From positions 93,967 through 157,966 of the forward strand of contig NZ_LQOX01000147.1 of assembly GCF_002102175.1 (NCBI RefSeq): a stretch of 64,000 nucleotides of DNA, written 5' to 3'. The translations under genes and the position numbers were made by a program. Of the stretch, positions 26,108 to 34,751 are shown one piece after another. Numbering within the stretch: position 1 is the first letter of the stretch; each line of letters opens with the position of its first letter. Origin of the DNA: Mycobacterium gastri (GTDB taxonomy: Bacteria > Actinomycetota > Actinomycetes > Mycobacteriales > Mycobacteriaceae). Below the pieces are notes generated by a model. The model was not told where the DNA came from. It did not search any database and saw only the letters and a list, made by a program, of their open reading frames with translations.

Positions 26108-28344
26108 TGACGACGAAGAAATTCACCCCGACCATTACTCGCGGCCCACGGCTGACACCGGGCGAGATCAGCCTCACCCCGCCCGACGATCTCGGTATCG
26201 ACATTCCGCCCTCGGGCGTTCAGAAGGTGCTGCCCTACGTGATGGGTGGCGCCATGCTCGGCATGATCGCGATCATGTTCGCCGGCGGACGGCAGTTGTC
26301 GCCGTACATGCTGATGATGCCGCTGATGATGATCGTGATGATGGTCGGCTCCCTGGCCGGGGGTACCGGCGGTGGCGGCAAGAAGGTGCCGGAAATCAAC
26401 GCCGACCGCAAGGAATACCTGCGTTATCTCGCCGGGCTCCGCGGACGGGTAACGTCCTCGGCCACCTCACAGGTGGCGTTCTTCGGTTACCACGCCCCGC
26501 ATCCCGACGATCTGCTGTCACTCATCGGTACCCAGCGGCAGTGGTCCCGGCCCGCCAACAGCGACTTCTACGCGGCCACCCGGATCGGGATCGGCGACCA
26601 GCCGGCGGTGGACCGATTGTTGAAACCGGCCGTCGGCGGCGAGCTGGCTGCGGCCTCCGCGGCACCGCAGCCGTACCTCGAGCCGGTCAGCCACATGTGG
26701 GTGGTCAAGTTCCTGCGCACCCACGGGCTGATCCACGACTGCCCGAAACTGCTGCAGTTGCGCACCTTTCCCACCATCGCGATCGGCGGCGCGCGGCCGG
26801 GTGCCGACCGGTTGCTGACGGCCATGATCTGCCATCTCGCGGTGTTCCATCCGCCGGACTTGTTGCAGATCCGGGTCCTCACCGATGATCCCGAGGACCC
26901 CGATTGGTCCTGGCTCAAATGGTTGCCGCACGTTCAGCATCAGACCGATTCCGACGCCGGCGGGCCGGTCCGGATGATCTTCACCCGCCCGGATGGTCTC
27001 GCCGACCTGGCCGCGCGCGGGCCGCACGCTCCCGACACGCTTCCCACCGGCCCCTACGTCGTCGTGGTGGACCTCACCGGCGGCAAGGCCGGATTCCCGC
27101 CCGACGGCCGGGCCGGTGTCACGGTGCTCACCCTGGGCAACCACCGCGGCTCGGCTTACCGCATCCGGGTCGCCGAGGACGGGACTGCTGACGACCGGCT
27201 GCCGGGCCAGCAGTTTCGCCTGGTGACCTCGGTCGCCGACAGCATGTCGCCGCACGAAGCGTCTCGTCTCGCCCGCAAGCTGGCCGGCTGGTCCATCACG
27301 GGCACCATCCTGGACAAGACGTCGCGCGTCCAGAAGAAGGTCGCCACCGAATGGCATCAGCTGGTGGGCGCCAAGACCGTCGAGGAGATCACCCCTGGGC
27401 GCTGGCGGATGTACACCGACACCGACCGTGATCGGCTCAAGATTCCCTTCGGTCACGAACTCAAGACCGGCAACGTCATGTACCTCGATATCAAAGAGGG
27501 TGCGGAGTTCGGCGGCGGGCCGCACGGCATGCTGATCGGCACCACCGGTTCCGGGAAATCCGAGTTTCTGCGCACCCTGATCCTGTCGTTGGTGGCCATG
27601 ACCCACCCGGATCAGGTCAACCTGCTGCTCACCGACTTCAAGGGCGGCTCGACCTTCCTGGGAATGGAAAAGCTGCCGCACACCGCCGCCGTCATCACCA
27701 ACATGGCCGAAGAAGCCGAGCTCGTCAGCCGGATGGGCGAGGTGTTGACCGGCGAACTGGACCGCCGGCAGTCGATTCTGCGGCAGGCCGGGATAAAGGT
27801 CGGTGCGTCCGGCGCCCTCTCCGGGGTCGCCGAGTACGAGAAGTACCGGGAACGCGGGGCCGATCTTCCGCCACTGCCAACGCTTTTCGTCGTCGTGGAC
27901 GAGTTCGCCGAGTTGCTGCAAAGTCATCCCGACTTCATCGGTCTGTTCGACCGGATCTGCCGGGTGGGTCGGTCACTGCGGGTGCATCTGCTGCTGGCCA
28001 CCCAGTCACTGCAGACCGGCGGTGTTCGCATCGACAAGCTGGAACCCAACCTGACCTACCGAATCGCATTGCGCACCACCAGCTCTCATGAGTCCAAGGC
28101 GGTGATAGGCACTCCGGAAGCGGTCTACATCACCAACAAAGAGAGCGGTGTCGGGTTCCTGCGGGTGGGCATGGAAGACCCCGTCAAGTTCAGCACGTTC
28201 TATATCAGTGGGCCATATGTTCCGCCGGCGGGGGTCGACGCCAATGGCGACGGCAGTAAGGCTGGTCCGCAGATTCCCAAGCAGGCCTTGCGAATCCGGC
28301 CGTTCACCGCGGCCCCGATGCTTGAGGAGGCCTTGACGTCATGA
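26107..28344 (+). CDS. eccCa1: ESX-1 FtsK/SpoIIIE-type ATPase, membrane part EccCa1
   Basis: The 745-residue product matches EccCa1 (Rv3870). Two transmembrane helices lie at about 40-60 and 65-85, followed by the DUF domain and the first FtsK/SpoIIIE ATPase domain. Walker A TTGSGKSE has Lys at about 484 and Walker B is LFVVVDEFAELL. EccC drives secretion and recognises the C-terminal signal of substrates. In ESX-1 the EccC chain is split into Ca and Cb; the eccCb1 ATG overlaps the end of this gene by 4 bp. Confidence 0.97.
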   Translation: MTTKKFTPTITRGPRLTPGEISLTPPDDLGIDIPPSGVQKVLPYVMGGAMLGMIAIMFAGGRQLSPYMLMMPLMMIVMMVGSLAGGTGGGGKKVPEINADRKEYLRYLAGLRGRVTSSATSQVAFFGYHAPHPDDLLSLIGTQRQWSRPANSDFYAATRIGIGDQPAVDRLLKPAVGGELAAASAAPQPYLEPVSHMWVVKFLRTHGLIHDCPKLLQLRTFPTIAIGGARPGADRLLTAMICHLAVFHPPDLLQIRVLTDDPEDPDWSWLKWLPHVQHQTDSDAGGPVRMIFTRPDGLADLAARGPHAPDTLPTGPYVVVVDLTGGKAGFPPDGRAGVTVLTLGNHRGSAYRIRVAEDGTADDRLPGQQFRLVTSVADSMSPHEASRLARKLAGWSITGTILDKTSRVQKKVATEWHQLVGAKTVEEITPGRWRMYTDTDRDRLKIPFGHELKTGNVMYLDIKEGAEFGGGPHGMLIGTTGSGKSEFLRTLILSLVAMTHPDQVNLLLTDFKGGSTFLGMEKLPHTAAVITNMAEEAELVSRMGEVLTGELDRRQSILRQAGIKVGASGALSGVAEYEKYRERGADLPPLPTLFVVVDEFAELLQSHPDFIGLFDRICRVGRSLRVHLLLATQSLQTGGVRIDKLEPNLTYRIALRTTSSHESKAVIGTPEAVYITNKESGVGFLRVGMEDPVKFSTFYISGPYVPPAGVDANGDGSKAGPQIPKQALRIRPFTAAPMLEEALTS

Positions 28345-30113
28345 CCAATACTGAGACAAGGACGTTGCGCGAGGTCATCCTGGACCAACTCAGCACCGCC
28401 GAGTCGCGGGCGTACAAGATGTGGCTGCCGCCGCTGACCGATCCGACGCCGCTCAACGAGCTCATCGCGCGCGACCGGCGGCGACCGCTGCGCTTCGCCC
28501 TGGGCATCATGGATGAACCGCGCCGCCACCTCCAGGACGTCTGGGGCGTCGACGTTTCCGGAGCGGGCGGGAACATCGGTATCGGAGGCGCACCGCAGAC
28601 CGGGAAATCCACCCTGCTGCAGACGCTGGTGATGTCGGCCGCTGCCACCCACTCCCCGCGCAATGTCCAGTTCTATTGCATCGACCTAGGCGGCGGCGGT
28701 CTGATCTATCTGGAAAACCTGCCGCACGTCGGCGGGGTGGCCAGCCGCTCCGAGCCCGACAAGGTCGCCCGGGTGGTCGCGGAGATGCAATCCGTGCTGC
28801 GGCAACGAGAAACCACCTTCAAGGAAAACCGGGTGGGCTCTATCGCCATGTACCGGCAGCTGCGTGACGATCCGAACCAGCCCGTCGCGGCCGACCCTTA
28901 TGGTGACGTATTTCTGATCATCGACGGGTGGCCGGCCTTCGTCAGTGAGTTTCCGGACCTGGAAATGCAGGTCCAGGATCTGGCCGCGCAGGGACTGTCG
29001 TTCGGTGTGCACGTCATCATCTCGACGCCCCGGTGGACGGAGCTGAAGTCACGCGTCCGCGACTACCTGGGCACCAAGATCGAGTTCCGGCTCGGCGACG
29101 TCAACGAAACCCAGATCGACCGGATTGCCCGCGAGATCCCGGCGAATCGTCCCGGCCGGGCGGTGTCGATGGAAAAGCACCACTTGATGATCGGGGCGCC
29201 CAGGTTGGACGGCGTGCACAGCGCCGAGAACCTGGTGGAGGCGATGACTGCCGGGGTGGCGCAGATCGCGGCCCAGCACACCGACCAGGCACCGCCGGTC
29301 CGGGTCCTGCCCGAGCGGATTCACCTGTACGAGCTCGACCCGAACCCGCCCGGACCGGAGGCCGATTACCGCACTCGCTGGGAGATCCCGATCGGATTGC
29401 GCGAGACGGACCTGTCGGTGGCGCACGCCCACATGCACTCGAACCCGCACCTGTTGATCTTCGGTGCGGCCAAGTCCGGCAAAACCACCATTGCCCACGC
29501 CATCGCCCAAGCGATCTGTGCCCGCAACAGTCCCGATCAGGTGCGGTTCATGCTTGCGGACTACCGCTCGGGCCTGCTTGACGCGGTGCCCGACAGCCAC
29601 CTGCTTTCCGCCGGCGCGATCAACCGCAACAGCGCAAGCCTGGACGAGGCGGTCAAGGCCCTGGCAGTCAACTTGAAGAAGCGGTTGCCGCCCACCAACC
29701 TGACGACGGCGCAGTTGCGCTCGCGTTCCTGGTGGAGCGGATTCGATGTCGTACTCCTGGTTGACGATTGGCACATGATTGTGGGCGCCGCCGGCGGCAT
29801 GCCCCCAATGGCACCACTGGCACCGTTATTGCCGGCAGCGACAGATATCGGGCTGCACATCATTGTGACCTGCCAGATGAGCCAGGCATACAAGGCGACC
29901 ATGGACAAGTTCGTGGGCGCCGCATTCGGGTCGGGCGCCCCCACAATGTTCCTTTCCGGCGAGAAGCAGGAATTCCCGTCGAGCGAGTTCAAGGTCAAGC
30001 GGCGGCCTCCTGGCCAGGCATTTCTGGTCTCACCGGATGGCAAAGAGGTCATCCAGGCCCCTTACATCGAGCCTCCAGAAGAAGTGTTCGCAGCACCCCC
30101 AACCCCCGGTTAA
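28341..30113 (+). CDS. eccCb1: ESX-1 FtsK/SpoIIIE-type ATPase, soluble part EccCb1
   Basis: The 590-residue product matches EccCb1 (Rv3871, 591). It holds the second and third ATPase domains of a full EccC: Walker A GAPQTGKST at about residues 82-91 and GAAKSGKTT at about 375-383. The C-terminal domain binds the tail of EsxB. Walker B strands VFLIIDGWPAF and VVLLVDDWHMIV are visible. It is translationally coupled to eccCa1 (ATGA overlap) and followed by the PE35 promoter region. Confidence 0.97.
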   Translation: MTNTETRTLREVILDQLSTAESRAYKMWLPPLTDPTPLNELIARDRRRPLRFALGIMDEPRRHLQDVWGVDVSGAGGNIGIGGAPQTGKSTLLQTLVMSAAATHSPRNVQFYCIDLGGGGLIYLENLPHVGGVASRSEPDKVARVVAEMQSVLRQRETTFKENRVGSIAMYRQLRDDPNQPVAADPYGDVFLIIDGWPAFVSEFPDLEMQVQDLAAQGLSFGVHVIISTPRWTELKSRVRDYLGTKIEFRLGDVNETQIDRIAREIPANRPGRAVSMEKHHLMIGAPRLDGVHSAENLVEAMTAGVAQIAAQHTDQAPPVRVLPERIHLYELDPNPPGPEADYRTRWEIPIGLRETDLSVAHAHMHSNPHLLIFGAAKSGKTTIAHAIAQAICARNSPDQVRFMLADYRSGLLDAVPDSHLLSAGAINRNSASLDEAVKALAVNLKKRLPPTNLTTAQLRSRSWWSGFDVVLLVDDWHMIVGAAGGMPPMAPLAPLLPAATDIGLHIIVTCQMSQAYKATMDKFVGAAFGSGAPTMFLSGEKQEFPSSEFKVKRRPPGQAFLVSPDGKEVIQAPYIEPPEEVFAAPPTPG

Positions 30114-30198
30114 GATTATTTCAATCGCGGTGAGGAGGTCCCGAGACCGCGGTAATCGGAGCCCAGCGCGGTGCTCTTCGCCGGGGTTTACTTCCGGC

Positions 30199-30204
30199 TA
30201 TAAC
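30199..30204 (+). promoter_or_regulatory. Candidate -10 element for the PE35-PPE68-esxBA unit
   Basis: TATAAC at 30199-30204 lies in the 140-bp gap after eccCb1, about 50 bp upstream of PE35, and is followed by an AT-rich leader. No clear -35 is visible, which is common in mycobacteria. Confidence 0.3.
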
Positions 30205-30253
30205 TAAACGATTTAACGGCTAGACGGCAAATACCAGGAGAAGAAGTCGGCAA

Positions 30254-30550
30254 ATGGATGAAATGTCACACGCCGCCGCCGCTGCCGACATTGGCGGGCA
30301 TGTGAGCGATAACGCGCTCGGTGGTGTGGCAGCTGGTGCGACGGCGGTGACGTCGGTGACCGGGCTGGTGCCCGCGGGCGCCGACGAGGTCTCGGCCCAG
30401 GCGGCCGCGGCGTTCGCCTCCGCGGGCGTGCAGATGCTGGCTTCCAACAGCTCGGCCCAGGCCGAACTGCAACGGGCCGGAGACGCGGTCCAGGACATCG
30501 CCCGGACTTATTCGCAAGTCGACGACGGCGCCGCCGGCGTCATCGCCTAA
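30254..30550 (+). CDS. PE35: PE-family protein PE35
   Basis: The 98-residue product corresponds to PE35 (Rv3872, 99). It folds as two helices that pair with PPE68. The classic Pro-Glu dipeptide near residues 8-9 is missing (MDEMSHAAA), as I also recall for M. tuberculosis PE35. The secretion motif YSQVD (Y-x-x-x-D) is at about 86-90. It is the first gene of PE35-PPE68-esxB-esxA. Confidence 0.95.
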   Translation: MDEMSHAAAAADIGGHVSDNALGGVAAGATAVTSVTGLVPAGADEVSAQAAAAFASAGVQMLASNSSAQAELQRAGDAVQDIARTYSQVDDGAAGVIA

Positions 30551-30598
30551 CAGGTCAACCAACCGACAGAGACAGCGCAACCAGAAGGAGTGATCGCC

Positions 30599-31699
30599 AT
30601 GTGGTGGCACGCAATGCCGCCGGAGCTGAACACCGCGCGGCTGATGGCCGGCGCGGGCCCGGCTCCGATGCTGGCCGCAGCCACGGGCTGGGCGGCGTTC
30701 GCGGCCGCCCTGGATGCTCAGGCCGTCGAATTGACCGCTCGGTTGAACTCGCTGGGTGAAGCGTGGACCGGCGGGGGGAGTGACAAGGCCATTGCGGCTG
30801 CCCTGCCGATGGTGACCTGGCTGCAGACCGCCTCAACGCAGGCCAAGACGCGGGGTCTGCAGGCCACGGCGCAGGCGGCCGCATACACGCAGGCGATGGC
30901 GACCACGCCGTCGCTGGCCGAGATCGCGGCTAACCACATCACCACCGCAATTTTGGTGGCGACCAATTTCTTCGGCATCAACACCGTGCCCATCGCCTTC
31001 AACGAGATGGACTACTTCATCCGCATGTGGATGCAGGCCGCCCTGGCGATGGACGTCTACCAGGCCGAGACCCTGGCTAACACGCTGTTCGACAAGCTCG
31101 AGCCAATGACCGCGATCCTCGATCCGAGCATCAGCGGCCAGAGCATGGCGGCGAGCCCGGTCTTCGATATGGCGTCACAGGTCACCGGCGTACCTTCCAG
31201 CCAGCTTCAGGCGACGGCTGGACAGCTCGCCGAGGCCAGCGGACCCATGCAACAGCTGACCCAGCCGATGCAACAGATGACTTCGCTTTTCAGCCAGACC
31301 GGCGGCATGGGCGGCAGCAATCAGGCCGACGACGATGCTCTGCAGATGGGCCTGGTCGGCACCAGTCCACTGTCCAACCACCCGTTGGCCGGTGGATCCG
31401 GCGCCAGTATGGGCGCGGGCTTGTTGCGCGGGGAGGCGCTGCCGGGCGCCGGCGGGACGATGGCCCGCACGCCGTTCATGAGCGAGCTGCTCGACAAGCC
31501 TGTCGGCCCGGCCGTGCAACCCGCCGCTGCTGCAGGGTCGTCGGCGACCAGCGGAGCCGCCCCGGTGGGTGCCGGCGCGATGGGACAAGGAGCACAAGCC
31601 GGCGGTTCTTCCCGACCGGGGATGGCCGCACCGGCCACGCTCACCCAGGAGCGCAACGACGCAGACGAAGACGACTGGGACGACGAGGACGACTGGTGA
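30599..31699 (+). CDS. PPE68: PPE-family protein PPE68
   Basis: The 366-residue product matches PPE68 (Rv3873, 368). The PPE motif is at residues 7-9, a W-x-G turn lies in the helical hairpin (EAWTGGG), and the Gly/Ala-rich C-terminal half ends in a very acidic tail with repeated DEDDW. PPE68 forms a complex with PE35, is recognised by EspG1, and localises to the cell envelope. I start at the ATG 30599: AAGGAG at 30584-30589 is 9 nt upstream, whereas it abuts the in-frame GTG at 30590. It is followed by esxB after 92 bp. Confidence 0.95.
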   Translation: MWWHAMPPELNTARLMAGAGPAPMLAAATGWAAFAAALDAQAVELTARLNSLGEAWTGGGSDKAIAAALPMVTWLQTASTQAKTRGLQATAQAAAYTQAMATTPSLAEIAANHITTAILVATNFFGINTVPIAFNEMDYFIRMWMQAALAMDVYQAETLANTLFDKLEPMTAILDPSISGQSMAASPVFDMASQVTGVPSSQLQATAGQLAEASGPMQQLTQPMQQMTSLFSQTGGMGGSNQADDDALQMGLVGTSPLSNHPLAGGSGASMGAGLLRGEALPGAGGTMARTPFMSELLDKPVGPAVQPAAAAGSSATSGAAPVGAGAMGQGAQAGGSSRPGMAAPATLTQERNDADEDDWDDEDDW

Positions 31700-31791
31700 G
31701 CGTCGCCTCAGACAACAGACTTCCCGGCCACCCGGGCCGGAAGACTTGCCAACATTTTGGCGAGGAAAAGAAAGAGAGAAAGTAGTCCAGC

Positions 31792-32094
31792 ATGGCAGAG
31801 ATGAAGACCGATGCCGCTACCCTCGCGCAGGAGGCAGGTAACTTCGAGCGGATCTCCGGTGACATGAAGACCCAGATCGACCAGGTCGAGTCAACCGCTG
31901 CTTCGCTGCAGGCCCAATGGCGTGGTGCGGCGGGCGCGGCGGCCCAGGCCGCGGTGGTTCGCTTCCAAGAGGCGGCCAACAAACAAAAGGCGGAGCTCGA
32001 GGAAATTTCGACGAACATTCGTCAGGCCGGCGTCCAATACTCGAAGGCCGACGAGGAGCAGCAGCAGGCGCTGTCCTCACAAATGGGCTTCTGA
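31792..32094 (+). CDS. esxB: EsxB (CFP-10), WXG100 ESX-1 substrate
   Basis: The 100-residue product has the same length as CFP-10 (Rv3874). It is a helix-turn-helix hairpin with WRG at residues 43-45. The C-terminal secretion signal YSKAD (Y-x-x-x-D) and the flexible tail ending MGF are bound by EccCb1. It forms a 1:1 dimer with EsxA and is secreted with it. It is a major T-cell antigen, which matters for interferon-release tests in relatives that carry it. Confidence 0.99.
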   Translation: MAEMKTDAATLAQEAGNFERISGDMKTQIDQVESTAASLQAQWRGAAGAAAQAAVVRFQEAANKQKAELEEISTNIRQAGVQYSKADEEQQQALSSQMGF

Positions 32095-32130
32095 CCCCCT
32101 AATTACCACAAAGAAACGGAGCAATAGGAC

Positions 32131-32418
32131 ATGACAGAGCAGCAGTGGAATTTCGCGGGCATCGAGGCCGCGGCCAGCGCAATTCAGGGGAATGTCACCA
32201 GCATTCATTCCCTTCTCGACGAGGGCAAGCAGTCTTTGACCAAACTGGCTGCGGCCTGGGGCGGTAGCGGTTCGGAGGCCTACCAGGGCGTCCAGCAGAA
32301 GTGGGACGCCACCGCTCAGGAGCTGAACAACGCGCTGCAGAACCTCTCGCGCACGATCAGCGAAGCCGGTCAGGCCATGGCCTCGACCGAGGGCAACGTG
32401 ACGGGGATGTTCGCATAG
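32131..32418 (+). CDS. esxA: EsxA (ESAT-6), WXG100 ESX-1 substrate
   Basis: The 95-residue product is the same length as ESAT-6 (Rv3875) and very close to it. WGG is at residues 43-45 at the turn of the helical hairpin, and the chain ends VTGMFA. EsxA is co-secreted with EsxB through ESX-1 and contributes to phagosome permeabilisation and virulence. It follows esxB by 36 bp and is followed 27 bp later by a strong stem-loop. Confidence 0.99.
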   Translation: MTEQQWNFAGIEAAASAIQGNVTSIHSLLDEGKQSLTKLAAAWGGSGSEAYQGVQQKWDATAQELNNALQNLSRTISEAGQAMASTEGNVTGMFA

Positions 32419-32445
32419 GTAACCCCCTATTCGCGTACAATACCG

Positions 32446-32500
32446 AAGCACGAGATCGGGCGAGTCCAACCCTTTGGGGATCTCGCCCCTTCTCGTGCTT
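32446..32500 (+). terminator. Stem-loop after esxA (terminator, attenuator or stabilising hairpin)
   Basis: Two 19-nt arms (32446-32464 and 32482-32500) match at 17 positions with a 2-nt internal mismatch and a 17-nt loop. They are followed by TGTCCTATTTTT. The structure ends 34 nt before espI. It may end most esxBA transcripts or protect their 3' end, which would make esxBA message more abundant than espI. Confidence 0.75.
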
Positions 32501-32534
32501 TGTCCTATTTTTGGCGAACTTCTGAGAGGTTCTC

Positions 32535-34751
32535 ATGCCGGCCGACTATGACAAACTCTTTCGGCCCGCTGAAGGTTCGGAGCCTCCAGAAGAAGCGGGC
32601 ACCGAAACGTACTTCGATGCGAGTTCGCCATATCCACCGCCCGCCAAACCTAATGGCGACGCTCCCGCGACACCGATCGACTGGTCGCAGCCGTTTCCCC
32701 CGGCCGCGGCGACCCCGCCTCCCGCCTCGGTAGAGACGCCGCCGCCACCACCCAAGTCGCCGCTGCCCCCCATGCCGATCGGCGGACCCCCGCCGGCACC
32801 ACCCGAACCACCACCGGCACCACCCGAACCACCGCACGCCGTCGCCGAACCGGCACCGGCCGGGCCCAAGTCGCCGCTGCCCCCCATGCCGATCGGCGGA
32901 CCCCCGCCGGCACCACCCGAACCACCACCGGCTCCACCCGAACCACCAGAACCACCATCGGTACAACCGCAAGCCTTCGCCGAACCACCGGCGCCGCCCG
33001 AACCCCCGCAGACTGTGCCGCCGGGCAAACCGGTGTCCGCTGCTGAACCGCCGCCGGCTGGCAAGCAGCCCTCGGCCGAACCGCCACCGGCACCGCCGTC
33101 ACCCAAACCTCCAGTCGCACCGATGCCGATCGGCGCGCCGCCGACGCCAGCACCACCACGACCCGAACCCACGCACCGCCCCGGCCCACCGCCACCGGCC
33201 ACGACTTGGCGATCACCCTCCCCCCAAGCAGCACCGCAACCGTCGCGGTCCGCCGCCGAACCGGTTGCGGCCGCCCCGAAACCACCGCAACCTCCTACCA
33301 CGCCGACTCGGCCCATAGCGACCGAAACGTCACCGCACAGCGTTCGGGCCGGCGAGCATCAGCAACCGCCCCCCGCGCAACCGCAGTCCGATGCTCCCCG
33401 GCATTCGCGACGCGCCCGCCAGGGTCACCGCTATCGGCCCGAACCGGATGACGACGAGACGCCGTCGGCAACTGGTGCCGCCCTTCCGCAACGCCCGTCG
33501 GCAGCAGAGACGCAACCGGCGTCCACGGTTGGACCGGCATCCGCGTTCGCGTGGTTACCGCAAAGCCACTCCGACGTCGATCGTCCGTCGGAGGCCGCGC
33601 CCGCTGCGGCCGCACCTCCTGTCGAAACCCATCCCGAACCCACTGGCGGCCGTCGCGCCAGGCGGCGCGCCGATCAGGCCGCTGACGCGACACCAACAAC
33701 CGCGCTGCCTCCATCCCGGCTGGCGCCCACTCGGGCTCAGCCCCCGGGCCCGGTGCGCGCTCAACCGCCGCACTCTCCCACCCGGGGTCAACTCCCGGCT
33801 GCTCCGGCCCCGGCCAGGCCCCACATCGAGCCTGCTCCCGTCGATGGTCGTCGCGCCGGGAAGCCCGCGAAACTGGTGTCCAAACGTGGGTGGCGGCGTT
33901 GGTTGCACTCGATCACCCGGATCAACTTCGGACTGTCACCCGACGAGAAATACGAACTGGGCCTGTGTAACAGGGTCAGCAGAAGACCTCGCGGCTCGTA
34001 TCAGATCGCGGTGCTGGGCCTGAAGGGCGGTGCCGGCAAGACCACCACGACGGTCACGCTGGGCACGACACTGGCGCAGGTACGGGGTGACCGGATCCTG
34101 GTGCTCGATGCGGATCCGGGCGGCGGCAACCTCGCCGACCGCGCGGGCCGTTCGTCGCCCTCGTCGATCGCGGATCTACTGGCCGACCCGGAGTTGTCGC
34201 ACTACAACGACGTCCGCGCGCACACCAGCGTAAACGCCGCCAATCTCGAAATCCTGCCCGCTCAGGAATACACCACCGCGCGCCGCGGGCTCAGCGGCGA
34301 CGACATGCGGGTTGCGGTCGACAAGGTATCCAAGTTCTACAACCTCGTCGTTGCCGACTGCGGAGCGGGGCTCTTCGACCCGGTGACGCGCAGCGTACTG
34401 GAAACATCGTCGGCAATAGTGATCGTGACGAATGTATCGATCGACAGCGCTCGCCAAGCCGCAATCGCCATGGAGTGGTTGCGTCACAACGGATATCAGG
34501 ACCTTCTGAACCGCGCCTGCGTGGTCGTCGACCATGTATGTGTCGGAGAGACCAACGTCGCGGAAAAGCACGTGGTCCGGCAGTTCGAACAGCAGCTCCA
34601 GCCCGGCCGGGTGGTGGTCTTACCGTGGGACAAGCACATTGCGGCCGGCGGCGAAATTCACCTCGACCAGCTCGGTCCGGTCTACAAACGACGAATCCTC
34701 GAGCTGGCAGCAGCCTTATCCGACGATTTTGAAAGGGCCGGACGTCGATGA
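32535..34751 (+). CDS. espI: ESX-1 secretion-associated MinD-like ATPase EspI
   Basis: The 738-residue product corresponds to EspI (Rv3876, about 666). The N-terminal 420 or so residues are Pro-rich and disordered (many PPAPPEPP units). The C-terminal third is a MinD/ParA-like ATPase with Walker A LKGGAGKTT (Lys497 and Lys502) and Walker B-type ILVLDADPGGGNLADR. In M. tuberculosis EspI down-regulates ESX-1 when ATP is low; it is not an essential channel part. The extra length is in the Pro-rich region, where an 82-bp segment is duplicated. It overlaps eccD1 by 4 bp. Confidence 0.95.
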   Translation: MPADYDKLFRPAEGSEPPEEAGTETYFDASSPYPPPAKPNGDAPATPIDWSQPFPPAAATPPPASVETPPPPPKSPLPPMPIGGPPPAPPEPPPAPPEPPHAVAEPAPAGPKSPLPPMPIGGPPPAPPEPPPAPPEPPEPPSVQPQAFAEPPAPPEPPQTVPPGKPVSAAEPPPAGKQPSAEPPPAPPSPKPPVAPMPIGAPPTPAPPRPEPTHRPGPPPPATTWRSPSPQAAPQPSRSAAEPVAAAPKPPQPPTTPTRPIATETSPHSVRAGEHQQPPPAQPQSDAPRHSRRARQGHRYRPEPDDDETPSATGAALPQRPSAAETQPASTVGPASAFAWLPQSHSDVDRPSEAAPAAAAPPVETHPEPTGGRRARRRADQAADATPTTALPPSRLAPTRAQPPGPVRAQPPHSPTRGQLPAAPAPARPHIEPAPVDGRRAGKPAKLVSKRGWRRWLHSITRINFGLSPDEKYELGLCNRVSRRPRGSYQIAVLGLKGGAGKTTTTVTLGTTLAQVRGDRILVLDADPGGGNLADRAGRSSPSSIADLLADPELSHYNDVRAHTSVNAANLEILPAQEYTTARRGLSGDDMRVAVDKVSKFYNLVVADCGAGLFDPVTRSVLETSSAIVIVTNVSIDSARQAAIAMEWLRHNGYQDLLNRACVVVDHVCVGETNVAEKHVVRQFEQQLQPGRVVVLPWDKHIAAGGEIHLDQLGPVYKRRILELAAALSDDFERAGRR
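32751..32946 (+). repeat. Near-identical 82-bp direct repeat in espI
   Basis: Copy 1 (32751-32832) and copy 2 (32865-32946) are 114 bp apart and differ at about one base. Each encodes a KSPLPPMPIGG block followed by PPAPPEPP units. In-frame recombination between copies would remove 38 codons. Confidence 0.8.
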
